From: Rhizobium phaseoli
GTDB taxonomy: Bacteria; Pseudomonadota; Alphaproteobacteria; Rhizobiales; Rhizobiaceae
Assembly: GCF_010668805.1 (NCBI RefSeq)
Contig: NZ_WUFT01000015.1
Span: 1 to 64,000, forward strand
DNA length: 64,000 bases
Direction: 5' to 3'
Positions 20,354 through 32,382 of this stretch are shown here, piece by piece. Made by a program: the position numbers and the translations under genes. The notes below the pieces were generated by a model. It saw only the letters and a list, made by a program, of their open reading frames with translations, did not search any database and had not been told where the DNA came from. How positions within the stretch are numbered: the stretch's first letter is position 1; each line of letters opens with the position of its first letter.

Positions 20354-20637
20354 CTTCGTTCTCCCCGGCAATGCCCGTGATTGCACCTAAGGAATCTATA
20401 TATCCGTCGACGGCTGGAATTCCAGCAAGTTCATCAGGGGCTGGTGGTCGTGCCTGACGAAAATAGTCTTCCGCGCGGCGTTGGATTCCTGTCGATTCCG
20501 CGATTTATGGGGTTCCGTTTGCAAATACATTTGCCTATAAGCCGCTTCTAGCCTGAAAAGACCATCAATGCGCGACCCGACCCGGTGATCTCCCACCCTG
20601 GCCGGCTTTTTGCGCAGCCAGACAATGGATATCGCCC

Positions 20638-24126
<3,489 letters not shown>

Positions 24127-24128
24127 GA

Positions 24129-24210
24129 TAGAGCAATTCCAGGTTTTGCGTCCGGAATTGCGTAAAAACAAAGAGACAGCGCCGTCGCTCGATGAGCGGT
24201 GGCGCCATCT
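24129..24210. repeat. Degenerate palindromic repeat, family C
   Basis: Directly after the carB stop. One hairpin pairs CAATTCC with GGAATTG, followed by GCGTAAAAACAAAGAGA, a stretch shared with family B elements. A second, GCGCC-gt-CGCTC-gat-GAGCG-gt-GGCGC, is perfectly nested. It may serve as the 3' end signal for carB and for the convergent UdgX gene. Confidence 0.6.
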
Positions 24211-24224
24211 CAAGCGGAATCAAT

Positions 24225-25682
24225 TTATCCGGCGGACGCCATAAGCCGCTGAATCTGCAGCATATCGTTGTGAAAGCGCACCATCTCCTCCGCTTTCAAT
24301 CGCTCGTCGGGGATGCGCAGCAGATAGGAGGGGTGCACCGTCACGAAGAGCGTGCGTCCTCCTTCGATTGCCATCGCCTGTCCCCTGACGTCCTGCAGGC
24401 GCTCTTTCACATCCGTCAGCGCCGCAAGCGCGGTCGCCCCCATGGCAACGATCAGCTTCGGCTTGACGAGCGCTAGTTCCAGATCCAGCCACCAGCGGCA
24501 GTGCTTTACCTCGCCCATATTCGGCTTCTGGTGGATACGGCGCTTGCCGCGCGGCTCATATTTGAAATGCTTGACGGCATTGGTGACGTAGAGCGTCGAG
24601 CGGTCGATGCCGACTTCCGCGATCACCTGGTCGAGGAGCCGGCCGGCCGGACCGACGAAGGGACGTCCCGCTATATCCTCCTGGTCTCCAGGCTGCTCGC
24701 CGACGAACATCACCTCTGCGTCGCGCGGCCCCTCCCCGAAGACGGTCTGCGTCGCCTTGGCATGAAGTGGGCAGCGGGTGCAGACGGCAGCTTCGGCGCG
24801 CAACGCTTCCAGCGTGCCGGCCGGCGCCTCGGGTTCGGCGGGGATATTGCGCGCCGCGTCCTGCAGGCGGTCGTGAAAGGGCAACGATTGCGTCGCCTCG
24901 CGCGCGGCCATGGCGCGCACCTTGCTCTCTGCCGAGGCGATCAGCCCGGGGATGAGGTCCGCCTCCGGCAGGTTCTTCCAATATTTCTTCGGCATCTCCG
25001 CCTGCATCGCCTTCAGCTTCAACCGCGCCGGATTGAAGATGCTGGCATAGTAGGTGCGCCAGAGTTCGTCGGTGGCATCGGTGAGATTGGGCTTCTCGCA
25101 GGGCGCATCGCTCATCGTCAGCCGCTCGCCGTCCCAGCCGGCCGACCCCTTGGGCGTGGCGATCAGCCAATCCATGTCGGTGAAACGGCGCTGGAAGAAG
25201 GGCGCCGTGCGCCTGACGATATGGTGGTCGGGCTCAAACCAGGCGAGGAATTTTCGACGGTCTGCCGTTGCGGCACCAACCTCCTTGAAGCGAACGAAAG
25301 CGGTCATCTTATGCGCGTCGCGCCGAACGTTTTTCGCCATCAGTTGGGCTTGCACAACGTCCTCGTCGGAAGCGACTTCCAGCAATTGCCGGTCCAGTTG
25401 CAGTCGCCAGAGCAGCCGGTAGAGCAGCGAGAACCGTGCCGGATCGGAATGGCAGAGAACCGTTTCCGCCAGCTCGATAAAGGCCGGCGGTACCGTCATC
25501 GGTTTGCGTGTTATCGCCGGTGTCGGCGGCATGGCGTCGCGTTGAAATGCGAGATCCGGCTCTGCGGTTTTTTCCCGCCAGTCGATCTCCTCAGGCAATA
25601 TGCCGGCAGCCGCGAAGGCACGCGCGGCATCGCGCCATTCGGCAAGCTCGCCCCGTCCTGCAAGCACGACCCGGCGCATCAC
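24225..25682 (-). CDS. DUF4130-UdgX fusion: uracil-DNA-binding repair protein
   Basis: 485 residues, two parts. Residues 1 to about 265 match the DUF4130/TIGR03915-type putative DNA repair domain (HKMTAFVRFKEV; FLAWFEPDHHIVRRTAPFFQRRF). Residues about 290-485 are a family 4-like uracil-DNA glycosylase: Fe-S cysteines C301 and C304 and probably C395, motif GEQPGDQED (328-336), the UdgX-specific loop KRRIH (380-384), and HPSYLLR (450-456). In mycobacterial UdgX the histidine of KRRIH bonds covalently to the abasic sugar after uracil removal. By homology this protein would cap uracil sites. It overlaps the radical SAM gene upstream by four bases and shares its LexA-boxed promoter. Confidence 0.92.
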   Translation of the reverse strand: MMRRVVLAGRGELAEWRDAARAFAAAGILPEEIDWREKTAEPDLAFQRDAMPPTPAITRKPMTVPPAFIELAETVLCHSDPARFSLLYRLLWRLQLDRQLLEVASDEDVVQAQLMAKNVRRDAHKMTAFVRFKEVGAATADRRKFLAWFEPDHHIVRRTAPFFQRRFTDMDWLIATPKGSAGWDGERLTMSDAPCEKPNLTDATDELWRTYYASIFNPARLKLKAMQAEMPKKYWKNLPEADLIPGLIASAESKVRAMAAREATQSLPFHDRLQDAARNIPAEPEAPAGTLEALRAEAAVCTRCPLHAKATQTVFGEGPRDAEVMFVGEQPGDQEDIAGRPFVGPAGRLLDQVIAEVGIDRSTLYVTNAVKHFKYEPRGKRRIHQKPNMGEVKHCRWWLDLELALVKPKLIVAMGATALAALTDVKERLQDVRGQAMAIEGGRTLFVTVHPSYLLRIPDERLKAEEMVRFHNDMLQIQRLMASAG

Positions 25683-26911
25683 AGCAACGACAATTGTTCG
25701 GGTTTCGGCTCGAACATGGCGCGAAGGTCCGGCCGGTCGATCAGCCGGCGCGGCGACCAGCCTTCCGCCGAGATGAAGGATTGGACCTTCTTGATCGAAA
25801 CGCCGAGCCGCGACAGATCGTCGAGCCGCAGCCGGCGAAAGCGGCGTGCCGAAACGATCGCTTTGACGGTCTTGGTCCCGAGACCCGGCACACGCAGCAA
25901 CCGCTCGCGCTCGGCCCGGTTGATATCGACGGGAAAATCGGCGCGGTTGGCGAGCGCCCAGGCAAGTTTGGGGTCGAGGTTCAGATCGAGCATGCCGCCC
26001 GCCTGGTTGGCGGTGATCTCATCGATGCCGAAACCATAGAATCGATAGAGCCAGTCGGCCTGATAGAGCCGGTGTTCGCGCATCAGCGGCGGTTTGATCA
26101 GCGGCAGGTTTTTCGACGAATCCGGGATCGGGCTGAAGGCGGAGTAATAGACACGCTTCAGGCCGTAGCTGCTGTAAAGCCGGCCGCTGGTCGCCAGGAT
26201 CGTCGCATCATTCGCTCCATCGGCGCCAACGATCATCTGCGTGCTCTGGCCGGCCGGCACAAAGCGCTGACGCTTCTTTGTCTGCAGCGTCGGTTCGCCG
26301 GCGGCTTCGATTTTCAGCCTGAGATCGCCCATCGATCGGCGGATATTGGCGGGTTTCTTTTCCGGCGCAAAGCGGCTGATGCCATTATCCGTCGGCAACT
26401 CGATATTGAGCGACAGCCGGTCGGCAAAAAGCCCCGCCTCCTCGATCAGACGCGGCGATGCTTCGGGGATTGATTTCAAATGGATATAGCCGCGAAAATT
26501 ATGCGTCACACGCAGTTCGCGGACGATGCGGACCATCTCTTCCATCGTATAGTCGGACGAACGAATAATGCCCGAGGAAAGAAACAGGCCTTCGATATAG
26601 TTGCGGCGGTAGAATTCCAGCGTCAGCCAGATGACCTCCTCGGGCGTGAAGCGCGCCCGTTCGACGTTGCTCGACGAGCGATTTAGGCAATAGGCGCAGT
26701 CGTAGACGCAGAAGTTGGTGAGCAATATTTTGAGAAGCGAAATGCATCGCCCATCCGGGGCATAGGCATGACAGATTCCGGCACCCTCGGTCGAGCCAAG
26801 CCCGCCGCTCGCCGCCGAATCGCGTTTCACCGTGCCGCTGGAGGCGCAGGAAGCATCATATTTCGCGGCGTCGGAAAGGATGGCCAAGCGTTCTGTTAGC
26901 GACTTCTTCAT
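25679..26911 (-). CDS. Putative DNA modification/repair radical SAM protein
   Basis: 410 residues from the ATG at 26909-26911 (MKKSLTERLAIL). The 4Fe-4S radical SAM cluster cysteines are C68, C72 and C75 (FCVYDCAYC). A barrel region follows (FLSSGIIRSSDYTMEEMVRIV), and the C-terminus has helix-hairpin-helix repeats (LRVPGLGTKTVKAIVSARR), a DNA-binding motif. This matches the TIGR03916-type family seen paired with DUF4130/UdgX proteins. The chemistry is unknown. A GTG four codons earlier (26921-26923) lies inside the LexA box, so the ATG is more likely. No strong ribosome site precedes it; the mRNA may be nearly leaderless. Confidence 0.9.
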   Translation of the reverse strand: MKKSLTERLAILSDAAKYDASCASSGTVKRDSAASGGLGSTEGAGICHAYAPDGRCISLLKILLTNFCVYDCAYCLNRSSSNVERARFTPEEVIWLTLEFYRRNYIEGLFLSSGIIRSSDYTMEEMVRIVRELRVTHNFRGYIHLKSIPEASPRLIEEAGLFADRLSLNIELPTDNGISRFAPEKKPANIRRSMGDLRLKIEAAGEPTLQTKKRQRFVPAGQSTQMIVGADGANDATILATSGRLYSSYGLKRVYYSAFSPIPDSSKNLPLIKPPLMREHRLYQADWLYRFYGFGIDEITANQAGGMLDLNLDPKLAWALANRADFPVDINRAERERLLRVPGLGTKTVKAIVSARRFRRLRLDDLSRLGVSIKKVQSFISAEGWSPRRLIDRPDLRAMFEPKPEQLSLL

Positions 26912-26917
26912 TAGTAT

Positions 26918-26932
26918 GTTCACTATATGTTC
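26918..26932 (-). promoter_or_regulatory. LexA (SOS) box overlapping the promoter of the radical SAM/UdgX operon
   Basis: GTTC-ACTATAT-GTTC matches exactly the alphaproteobacterial LexA consensus GTTC-N7-GTTC. It lies seven bases upstream of the ATG. On the minus strand a TTGACT (26943-26948) could be the -35, with the -10 at TAGTGA (17-base spacer) or TATAGT (15-base), both inside the box. LexA would therefore cover the -10 and block transcription until DNA damage. Confidence 0.75.
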
Positions 26933-27164
26933 TAAAGACTGAAGTCAATCGCGGTGGTCCGATCTTTTGCCGGTTTTTGCGGCGGGCGACCCGCCGTCGC
27001 GGCGGCTCGCATTTCGTTTATCCGAATTTTCTGGAAATCGGCCTTGGCGATCTGCTATAAGCACTTAACTAGGATTGTGGCACGGTTCCGAAGCTCCCCT
27101 TCGGGACCTGTTTTCTTTTGTGTCGCGCCTAACTGCGTGGATACAAGGAGTGAAGGACAGAAAA

Positions 27165-27641
27165 ATGGTTGAAAAGGTACCAATGACACCGGGTGGTTTC
27201 GTCAAGCTGCAGGAAGAACTGCGCTGGCGTCAGCAGGAGGAGCGTCCTCGAATCATCGAGGCGATCGCCGAAGCCCGTGCCCATGGCGACCTTTCCGAAA
27301 ACGCCGAATATCACGCCGCCAAGGAAGCCCAGAGCCACAATGAAGGCCGCATCAGCGAGCTGGAAGACTTGACGGCGCGCGCCGAGGTCATCGACCTGAC
27401 GAAGATGTCGGGCGACAAGATCAAGTTCGGCGCCAAGGTGAAACTCGTCGACGAAGACACCGAAGAAGAAAAGACCTACCAGATCGTTGGCGACCAGGAA
27501 GCCGACGTCAAGGCCGGCCGCATCTCAATCTCCTCGCCGATCGCCCGTGCGCTGATCGGCAAGGAAGTCGGCGATTCCATCGAGGTCAATGCGCCGGGCG
27601 GCGCCAAGGCTTACGAAATCCTCCAGGTTTCCTGGGGCTGA
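27165..27641 (+). CDS. greA: Transcription elongation factor GreA
   Basis: 158 residues, the normal size. It rescues backtracked RNA polymerase by stimulating transcript cleavage. The N-terminal coiled coil carries the acidic tip and the segment DLSENAEYHAAKEAQ. The C-terminal FKBP-like domain is visible in YQIVGDQEADVKAGRISISSPIARALIGKEVGD. The start MVEKVPMTPGG at 27165 fits the family; reading further upstream adds unrelated residues. The LPS glycosyltransferase gene begins 27 bases after its stop, so the two are probably cotranscribed, an arrangement also known from Sinorhizobium (greA-lpsB). Confidence 0.96.
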   Translation: MVEKVPMTPGGFVKLQEELRWRQQEERPRIIEAIAEARAHGDLSENAEYHAAKEAQSHNEGRISELEDLTARAEVIDLTKMSGDKIKFGAKVKLVDEDTEEEKTYQIVGDQEADVKAGRISISSPIARALIGKEVGDSIEVNAPGGAKAYEILQVSWG

Positions 27642-27668
27642 TTGCCCGCCAGATACGAGACCCCTCCC

Positions 27669-28724
27669 GTGCCGGACATTCGTGACGTCGAGATCATCGC
27701 GCCCAATTTCAAGCGCCGGCTCTCCGGCGTCACCTCGACCATCGTCCAGCTCATCCCCTGCCAGATCCGGCTCGGTATCAAGATCGCAACTCTCGGTCCC
27801 GGCCTGCCGGAGGGCCTGCCGAAACTGAAGTGGCGGCAGCTCCTCGGCCTCTGGGGCCAGCCGGCGCGCCGGCGCCAGCGCGTCTGGCACGCCCGCCGCA
27901 ACAATGAGATGGCCGTCGGCATCCTGCTTCGCTATCTCCTGCGCATGCCGCTGAAGCTGCTCTTCACCTCGGCCGCCCAACGCCGCCACACCGCCTATAC
28001 GAAATGGCTGATCCGCCGCATGGACGCTGTTATCGCGACCAGCGACCGTTCCGGCTCGTTCCTTGAGGTGCCGCACACGGTCATCCAGCACGGCGTCGAC
28101 CTTGCCCTGTTCCATCCGCCGGAAACGGCAGACGATGGCATCGCCGCCACCCGCCTGCCCGGCCGCCATCTGGTCGGCTGTTTCGGCCGCGTTCGCCATC
28201 AGAAGGGCACCGATCTTTTCGTCCGGGCAATGATCGAACTCCTGCCGCAACACCCGGAATGGACGGCTGTCGTCTCCGGCCGGGTGACGGCCGAGCACAC
28301 CGCCTTCGCAGACAAGCTCAAGGCGGATGTCGCCGCCGCCGGCCTCAGCGACCGCATCCTCTTCCTCGGCGAAGTGCCCGATATCAAGGTCTGGTATCGC
28401 CGCCTGACGCTGTACGTTGCCCCTTCCCGCAACGAGGGCTTCGGCCTGACGCCGCTCGAAGCCATGGCCTCGCGCACGGCCGTGGTGGCATCGGACGCCG
28501 GCGCCTATGCCGAACTCATCGCCGAAGGTGAGACCGGCTCGGTGGTGGCTGCCGGCAACAGTGAAGCACTGACGCGGGCGATCGCCCCCTATATCGCCGA
28601 TCCCAGTCTGGCAATCGCGCATGGCGAGAATGCACTGCGCCATGTCAGAGCGAATTTTGCGCTGGAGAAGGAAGCAAACGCGATCGGCGCTGTTTACACC
28701 AGCCTTCTCGGCGACAATCGCTGA
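27669..28724 (+). CDS. lpcC: LPS core mannosyltransferase (LpcC/LpsB type)
   Basis: 351 residues from the GTG at 27669 (PDIRDVEIIAPNFKRRLSG); a TTG at 27642 next to the greA stop is an alternative. GT4-family retaining glycosyltransferase with the GT-B fold: acceptor-side N-terminus, then nucleotide-sugar domain with GCFGRVRHQKGTDLF and the EX7E segment PSRNEGFGLTPLEAMA. Known rhizobial relatives add mannose to the inner LPS core, and mutants are altered in symbiosis. It acts on the cytoplasmic face of the inner membrane. The greA linkage supports the assignment. Confidence 0.88.
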   Translation: MPDIRDVEIIAPNFKRRLSGVTSTIVQLIPCQIRLGIKIATLGPGLPEGLPKLKWRQLLGLWGQPARRRQRVWHARRNNEMAVGILLRYLLRMPLKLLFTSAAQRRHTAYTKWLIRRMDAVIATSDRSGSFLEVPHTVIQHGVDLALFHPPETADDGIAATRLPGRHLVGCFGRVRHQKGTDLFVRAMIELLPQHPEWTAVVSGRVTAEHTAFADKLKADVAAAGLSDRILFLGEVPDIKVWYRRLTLYVAPSRNEGFGLTPLEAMASRTAVVASDAGAYAELIAEGETGSVVAAGNSEALTRAIAPYIADPSLAIAHGENALRHVRANFALEKEANAIGAVYTSLLGDNR

Positions 28725-28756
28725 AGAGTAAAGCGAAATGGCTCGCTGGGTAACTG

Positions 28757-28860
28757 GCCGCCAACCCCTCTTCGTCATGCTCGGGCTTGTCCCGAGCATC
28801 TGCCTCCGTTCGATAGGGCAGCAGATCCTCGGCACAAGGCCGAGGATGACGCCGAACGAG
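28757..28860. repeat. Palindromic repeat, family D, copy 2
   Basis: Inverse orientation of the copy at 14704-14813, with the same two hairpins (CATGCTCGGG-CTTGT-CCCGAGCAT; ATCCTCGGC-ACAAG-GCCGAGGAT). It lies between the convergent lpcC and dctA genes. Confidence 0.8.
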
Positions 28861-28886
28861 TAGAGAACGAGATCAACCAACAAGCA

Positions 28887-28912
28887 AACGGCCCGTCGGA
28901 TGACGGGCCGTT
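28887..28912 (-). terminator. dctA terminator
   Basis: An 11-base stem AACGGCCCGTC / GACGGGCCGTT with a four-base loop, 35 bases past the dctA stop. On the minus strand it is followed by TTTGCTTGTT. Confidence 0.75.
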
Positions 28913-28946
28913 GCACATATCCAAGAATGACGAACAGGCCGGCCTG

Positions 28947-30281
28947 TTATTCCGCCGGCTGAAGCCCGGCAACCGAAGTCGCCTCTTCGGTCTGACCGCC
29001 CAAGGCTCTGGCAAGCTGTGCGGTATCCAGCTCGTTTTCCCAACGCGCCACGACGATCGTCGCCACGGCATTGCCGACGAGGTTGGTCAGCGCCCGGCAT
29101 TCCGACATGAAGCGGTCGATGCCGAGGATGAGCGCCATGCCGGCGACCGGCACGGAGGGCACGACGGAAAGCGTGGCGGCAAGCGTGATGAAGCCGGCGC
29201 CGGTGATACCAGCCGCACCCTTCGAGCTCAGCATCGCGACCAGCAGCAGCAGGATCTGGTCACCCCAGGAGAGATTGATGCCGGTTGCCTGAGCAATGAA
29301 CAGGGCCGCCAGCGTCATATAGATGTTGGTGCCATCGAGATTGAAGGAATAGCCTGTGGGGATGACGAGACCGACGACCGAGCGCTTGCAGCCGGCCTTT
29401 TCCATCTTGTTCATCAGCCCCGGAAGTGCGGCCTCCGAAGACGAGGTGCCGAGAACCAGCAGCAGCTCTTCCTTGATGTAGCGCAGCAGCGCCAGGATCG
29501 AGAAGCCGTTATAGCGAGCGACGGCGCCGAGAACGACGAGAACGAAGAGCAGCGAGGTGAGGTAGAAAGTGCCGATCAGCATGGCGAGATTGGCGATCGA
29601 TCCGATGCCGTATTTGCCGATGGTGAAGGCCATGGCGCCGAAAGCACCGATCGGGGCAGCCTTCATCAGGATGGCGACGAGCTTGAAGACCGGCGCCGTC
29701 AGGGCGTTGAGGAAATTGACGACCTGCTCGCCCTTTTCGCCGACCATAGCCAGCGCGATGCCGAAGAGCACCGAGAAGAACAGCACCTGCAGAATGTCGC
29801 CATCGGCAAAGGCGCCGACGATCGTCGTCGGAATGATATTGGTCAGGAAGCCGACGATGCTCTGCTCATGCGCCTTCGAAGCGTAGGTGGCGACGGCGGT
29901 GGGATCCAGCGACGCCGGATCGATATTCATGCCGGCGCCGGGCTGGACGACGTTGGCGACGATCATGCCGATAACGAGCGCCAAGGTCGAGAAGGTCAGG
30001 AAGTACAGCATCGCCTTGCCGGCGACGCGGCCGACCTTCTTCAGGTCGCTCATGCCGGCAATGCCGGTCGCCACCGTCAGGAAGATGACCGGGGCGATGA
30101 TCATCTTGACGAGCTTGATGAAGGCATCGCCGAGCGGCTTCAGCTGCGCGCCGAGTTCGGGATAGAAATGGCCGAGAAGGATACCCGCGGCGATAGCAGC
30201 GAGAACCTGAACGTAGAGATGGGAATAAAAGGGCTTTTTGCCCCTGCTGTCTGCGACTGCATCGAATGGTGCTGCGATCAT
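28947..30281 (-). CDS. dctA: C4-dicarboxylate transporter DctA
   Basis: 444 residues, the classic rhizobial length. An inner-membrane DAACS-family symporter that imports succinate, fumarate and malate, the carbon supply of nitrogen-fixing bacteroids. Family signatures: the substrate-site loop TSSSEAALPGLMNKM, the NLDGTNIYM segment, and MALILGIDRFMSECRALTNLVGN. GGAGGATATC precedes the ATG. The gene diverges from dctBD, and a sigma-54 promoter lies about 90 bases upstream (30372-30386), so expression should require DctD-P and RpoN. Confidence 0.98.
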   Translation of the reverse strand: MIAAPFDAVADSRGKKPFYSHLYVQVLAAIAAGILLGHFYPELGAQLKPLGDAFIKLVKMIIAPVIFLTVATGIAGMSDLKKVGRVAGKAMLYFLTFSTLALVIGMIVANVVQPGAGMNIDPASLDPTAVATYASKAHEQSIVGFLTNIIPTTIVGAFADGDILQVLFFSVLFGIALAMVGEKGEQVVNFLNALTAPVFKLVAILMKAAPIGAFGAMAFTIGKYGIGSIANLAMLIGTFYLTSLLFVLVVLGAVARYNGFSILALLRYIKEELLLVLGTSSSEAALPGLMNKMEKAGCKRSVVGLVIPTGYSFNLDGTNIYMTLAALFIAQATGINLSWGDQILLLLVAMLSSKGAAGITGAGFITLAATLSVVPSVPVAGMALILGIDRFMSECRALTNLVGNAVATIVVARWENELDTAQLARALGGQTEEATSVAGLQPAE

Positions 30282-30371
30282 GATATCCTCCTATGGCTCG
30301 TCCGGAACGAACTCCGGCCTCCCGAGCCTTCGCTTCAATCCAACAGCTCAGCCGTTGTTGCCATCTCCTTC

Positions 30372-30386
30372 GCAATCACCGTGCCA
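30372..30386 (-). promoter_or_regulatory. Sigma-54 (-24/-12) promoter of dctA
   Basis: On the minus strand the sequence is TGGCACG-GTGA-TTGC, a perfect match to the RpoN consensus spacing (GG and GC ten bases apart). Transcription would start near 30360, leaving a leader of about 80 bases. Confidence 0.9.
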
Positions 30387-30461
30387 GTTTTGGGCATATG
30401 AACTAAGCTTCTGATTTTATAATATAAAAATTTCGGGGGCCTCGGCGCGCTCATGGATGAA

Positions 30462-30498
30462 TGCGGAAATCCGCACAAATCCATTTGCATCTAGTGCA
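30462..30498. promoter_or_regulatory. Probable DctD binding sites (UAS of dctA)
   Basis: A 14-base palindrome TGCGGA-AA-TCCGCA (30462-30475) and a second dyad TGCA-TCTAG-TGCA (30486-30498), about 80 to 115 bases upstream of the sigma-54 promoter. Tandem DctD sites are known at this place in rhizobia. The second runs almost to the dctB start codon. Confidence 0.65.
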
Positions 30499-30503
30499 GA
30501 AAG

Positions 30504-32378
30504 ATGCACAAATCCGCCATGTCCTTGTCCGTCTCGCAAAGGCTGTGGCCTGCCCTGTCCCTTCAGCACCGTATCCGTCGGATGTGGTGGGCCTATACGG
30601 TGATTGCGCTTGTCGCCGCCGCCCTCGGCCTATGGGCAAGCGGCGAGATCGGCCGACACCATGCCGAGGCTGCCCTCGAAGAACAGGCCCGCATGGATGC
30701 GAGGCTGAATGCGGCTTTGCTGCGCACCGTTCTTGAAAAATACCGGGCGCTACCCTTCGTGCTGTCGCAGGATACGGCACTCGCCGCAGCCCTTGCGGGA
30801 AACGATGCCGGCACCTTCGAGCGGCTCAGCCAGAAGCTGGAGACGCTGGCGGCGGGTACGAAGGCTGCGGTCATCTATGTCATCGACAAGGACGGCATTG
30901 CGGTTGCGGCCAGCAACTGGCGCGAACCGACGAGCTTCGTCGGCAATGATTACCGCTTCCGGGAGTATTTTCGAGGCGCGGCAGAAAGAGGACAGGCCGA
31001 GCACTTCGCGCTCGGCACCGTCAGCAAGAAACCGGGTCTCTATATCTCCCAGCGGATTTCGAGCAGCAATGGCCTGCTGGGTGTCGTTGTGGTCAAGGTC
31101 GAATTCGACGACGTCGAGGCGGATTGGAATGCCTCGAACACCCCGTCCTACGTCGTTGACGAACGCGGCATTGTTCTGATCACCAGTATTCCATCATGGC
31201 GGTTCATGACGATCGGCCGGATCGCCGAAGACCGGTTGACCGCGATCCGCGAAAGCCTTCAATTCGGCGCTGCACCGCTTCAGCCCCTGCCGCTGGATTT
31301 CGTCCGCAACCTCGGCGACGGCCTTGATGTCGTTGAGATCGTCATGCCCGGCGATGCCGGAAAAACCAGGTTTCTCGATGTCGGGATGCCGGTTCCGGCA
31401 ACCGGCTGGCAGTTGCAGCATCTCGTGGCGCTAGGGCCATCCATCGATGCGGGCATTCGAGAAGCCCGCATGCTGGCCTTGCTGATACTCTTGCCGCTGC
31501 TGGCAGGCGGTGCCTTCCTGCTGCGCCGCCGTCAGACGGTCACCCTCAGGATCTTGAGCGAACAGCAGGCGCGAGAGGAGTTGGAACGGCGCGTCGCCGA
31601 GCGGACCCTGGATCTCAGCCAGGCGCGCGATCGGCTGCAGGCTGAAATCATCGGCCACAAGAGCACCGAGCAGAAGCTGCAAGCGGTGCAGCAGGATCTG
31701 GTGCAGGCCAACCGGCTGGCGATCCTCGGTCAGGTGGCCGCCGGCGTCGCCCATGAGATCAACCAGCCGGTCGCGACCATCCGTGCCTATGCCGATAATG
31801 CCCGCACCTTTCTCGACCGCGGCCAGACGGCGCCGGCCGGCGAAAATCTCGAAAGCATCGCGGCACTGACGGAGCGTATCGGCTCGATCACCGAGGAGCT
31901 GAAGAGTTTTGCCCGCAAGGGTCGCGGCAGCGCCGAGCCCACAGGATTGAAGGATGTGATCGAGGGCGCGGTGATGCTGTTGCGCAGCCGGTTTGCCGGC
32001 CGCATGGATACGCTCGATATCGACCTGCCGCCGGCCGAACTGCGGGTCATGGGCAATAGGATCCGCCTCGAACAGGTGCTGATCAATCTGCTTCAGAACG
32101 CGCTGGAAGCAGTGGCGCCGAAGGCCGACGCGGCGCGCGTGGAGGTCAGGACGTCAAGCGAAGGGGACATGGTGATGCTGACGGTCGCCGATAACGGCCC
32201 CGGTATTCCGCCCGATATCCGCAAGGGCCTGTTCACGCCGTTCAACACCTCGAAGGAAAGCGGTCTCGGCCTGGGGCTGGTCATCTCCAAGGATATTGTC
32301 GGCGATTACGGCGGCCGGATGGAGGTCGTCAGCGACAGCAGTGGAACCCGGTTCATCGTTCATCTGAAGAAGGCTTGA
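30504..32378 (+). CDS. dctB: C4-dicarboxylate sensor histidine kinase DctB
   Basis: 624 residues. It senses external dicarboxylates and phosphorylates DctD. Two membrane helices (about 30-47 and 320-338) bracket a periplasmic double-PAS sensor domain (YVIDKDGIAVAASNWREP; YFRGAAERGQAEHFALG). Inside follow a coiled linker, the phosphoacceptor histidine in VAAGVAHEINQPVATIRAYADNA, and the ATPase boxes NLLQNALEAV, DNGPGIP and GLGLGLVISKDI. I start at the ATG 30504 (cagaaag upstream); an ATG five codons later is possible. The start abuts the putative DctD sites, so DctD could affect dctB. Confidence 0.96.
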   Translation: MHKSAMSLSVSQRLWPALSLQHRIRRMWWAYTVIALVAAALGLWASGEIGRHHAEAALEEQARMDARLNAALLRTVLEKYRALPFVLSQDTALAAALAGNDAGTFERLSQKLETLAAGTKAAVIYVIDKDGIAVAASNWREPTSFVGNDYRFREYFRGAAERGQAEHFALGTVSKKPGLYISQRISSSNGLLGVVVVKVEFDDVEADWNASNTPSYVVDERGIVLITSIPSWRFMTIGRIAEDRLTAIRESLQFGAAPLQPLPLDFVRNLGDGLDVVEIVMPGDAGKTRFLDVGMPVPATGWQLQHLVALGPSIDAGIREARMLALLILLPLLAGGAFLLRRRQTVTLRILSEQQAREELERRVAERTLDLSQARDRLQAEIIGHKSTEQKLQAVQQDLVQANRLAILGQVAAGVAHEINQPVATIRAYADNARTFLDRGQTAPAGENLESIAALTERIGSITEELKSFARKGRGSAEPTGLKDVIEGAVMLLRSRFAGRMDTLDIDLPPAELRVMGNRIRLEQVLINLLQNALEAVAPKADAARVEVRTSSEGDMVMLTVADNGPGIPPDIRKGLFTPFNTSKESGLGLGLVISKDIVGDYGGRMEVVSDSSGTRFIVHLKKA

Positions 32379-32382
32379 GCTC

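Noticed and set aside
27078..27095. TGGCACG-like -24 element ahead of greA
   Set aside because: The -12 half (GC at the right spacing) is missing, so I do not call a sigma-54 promoter.
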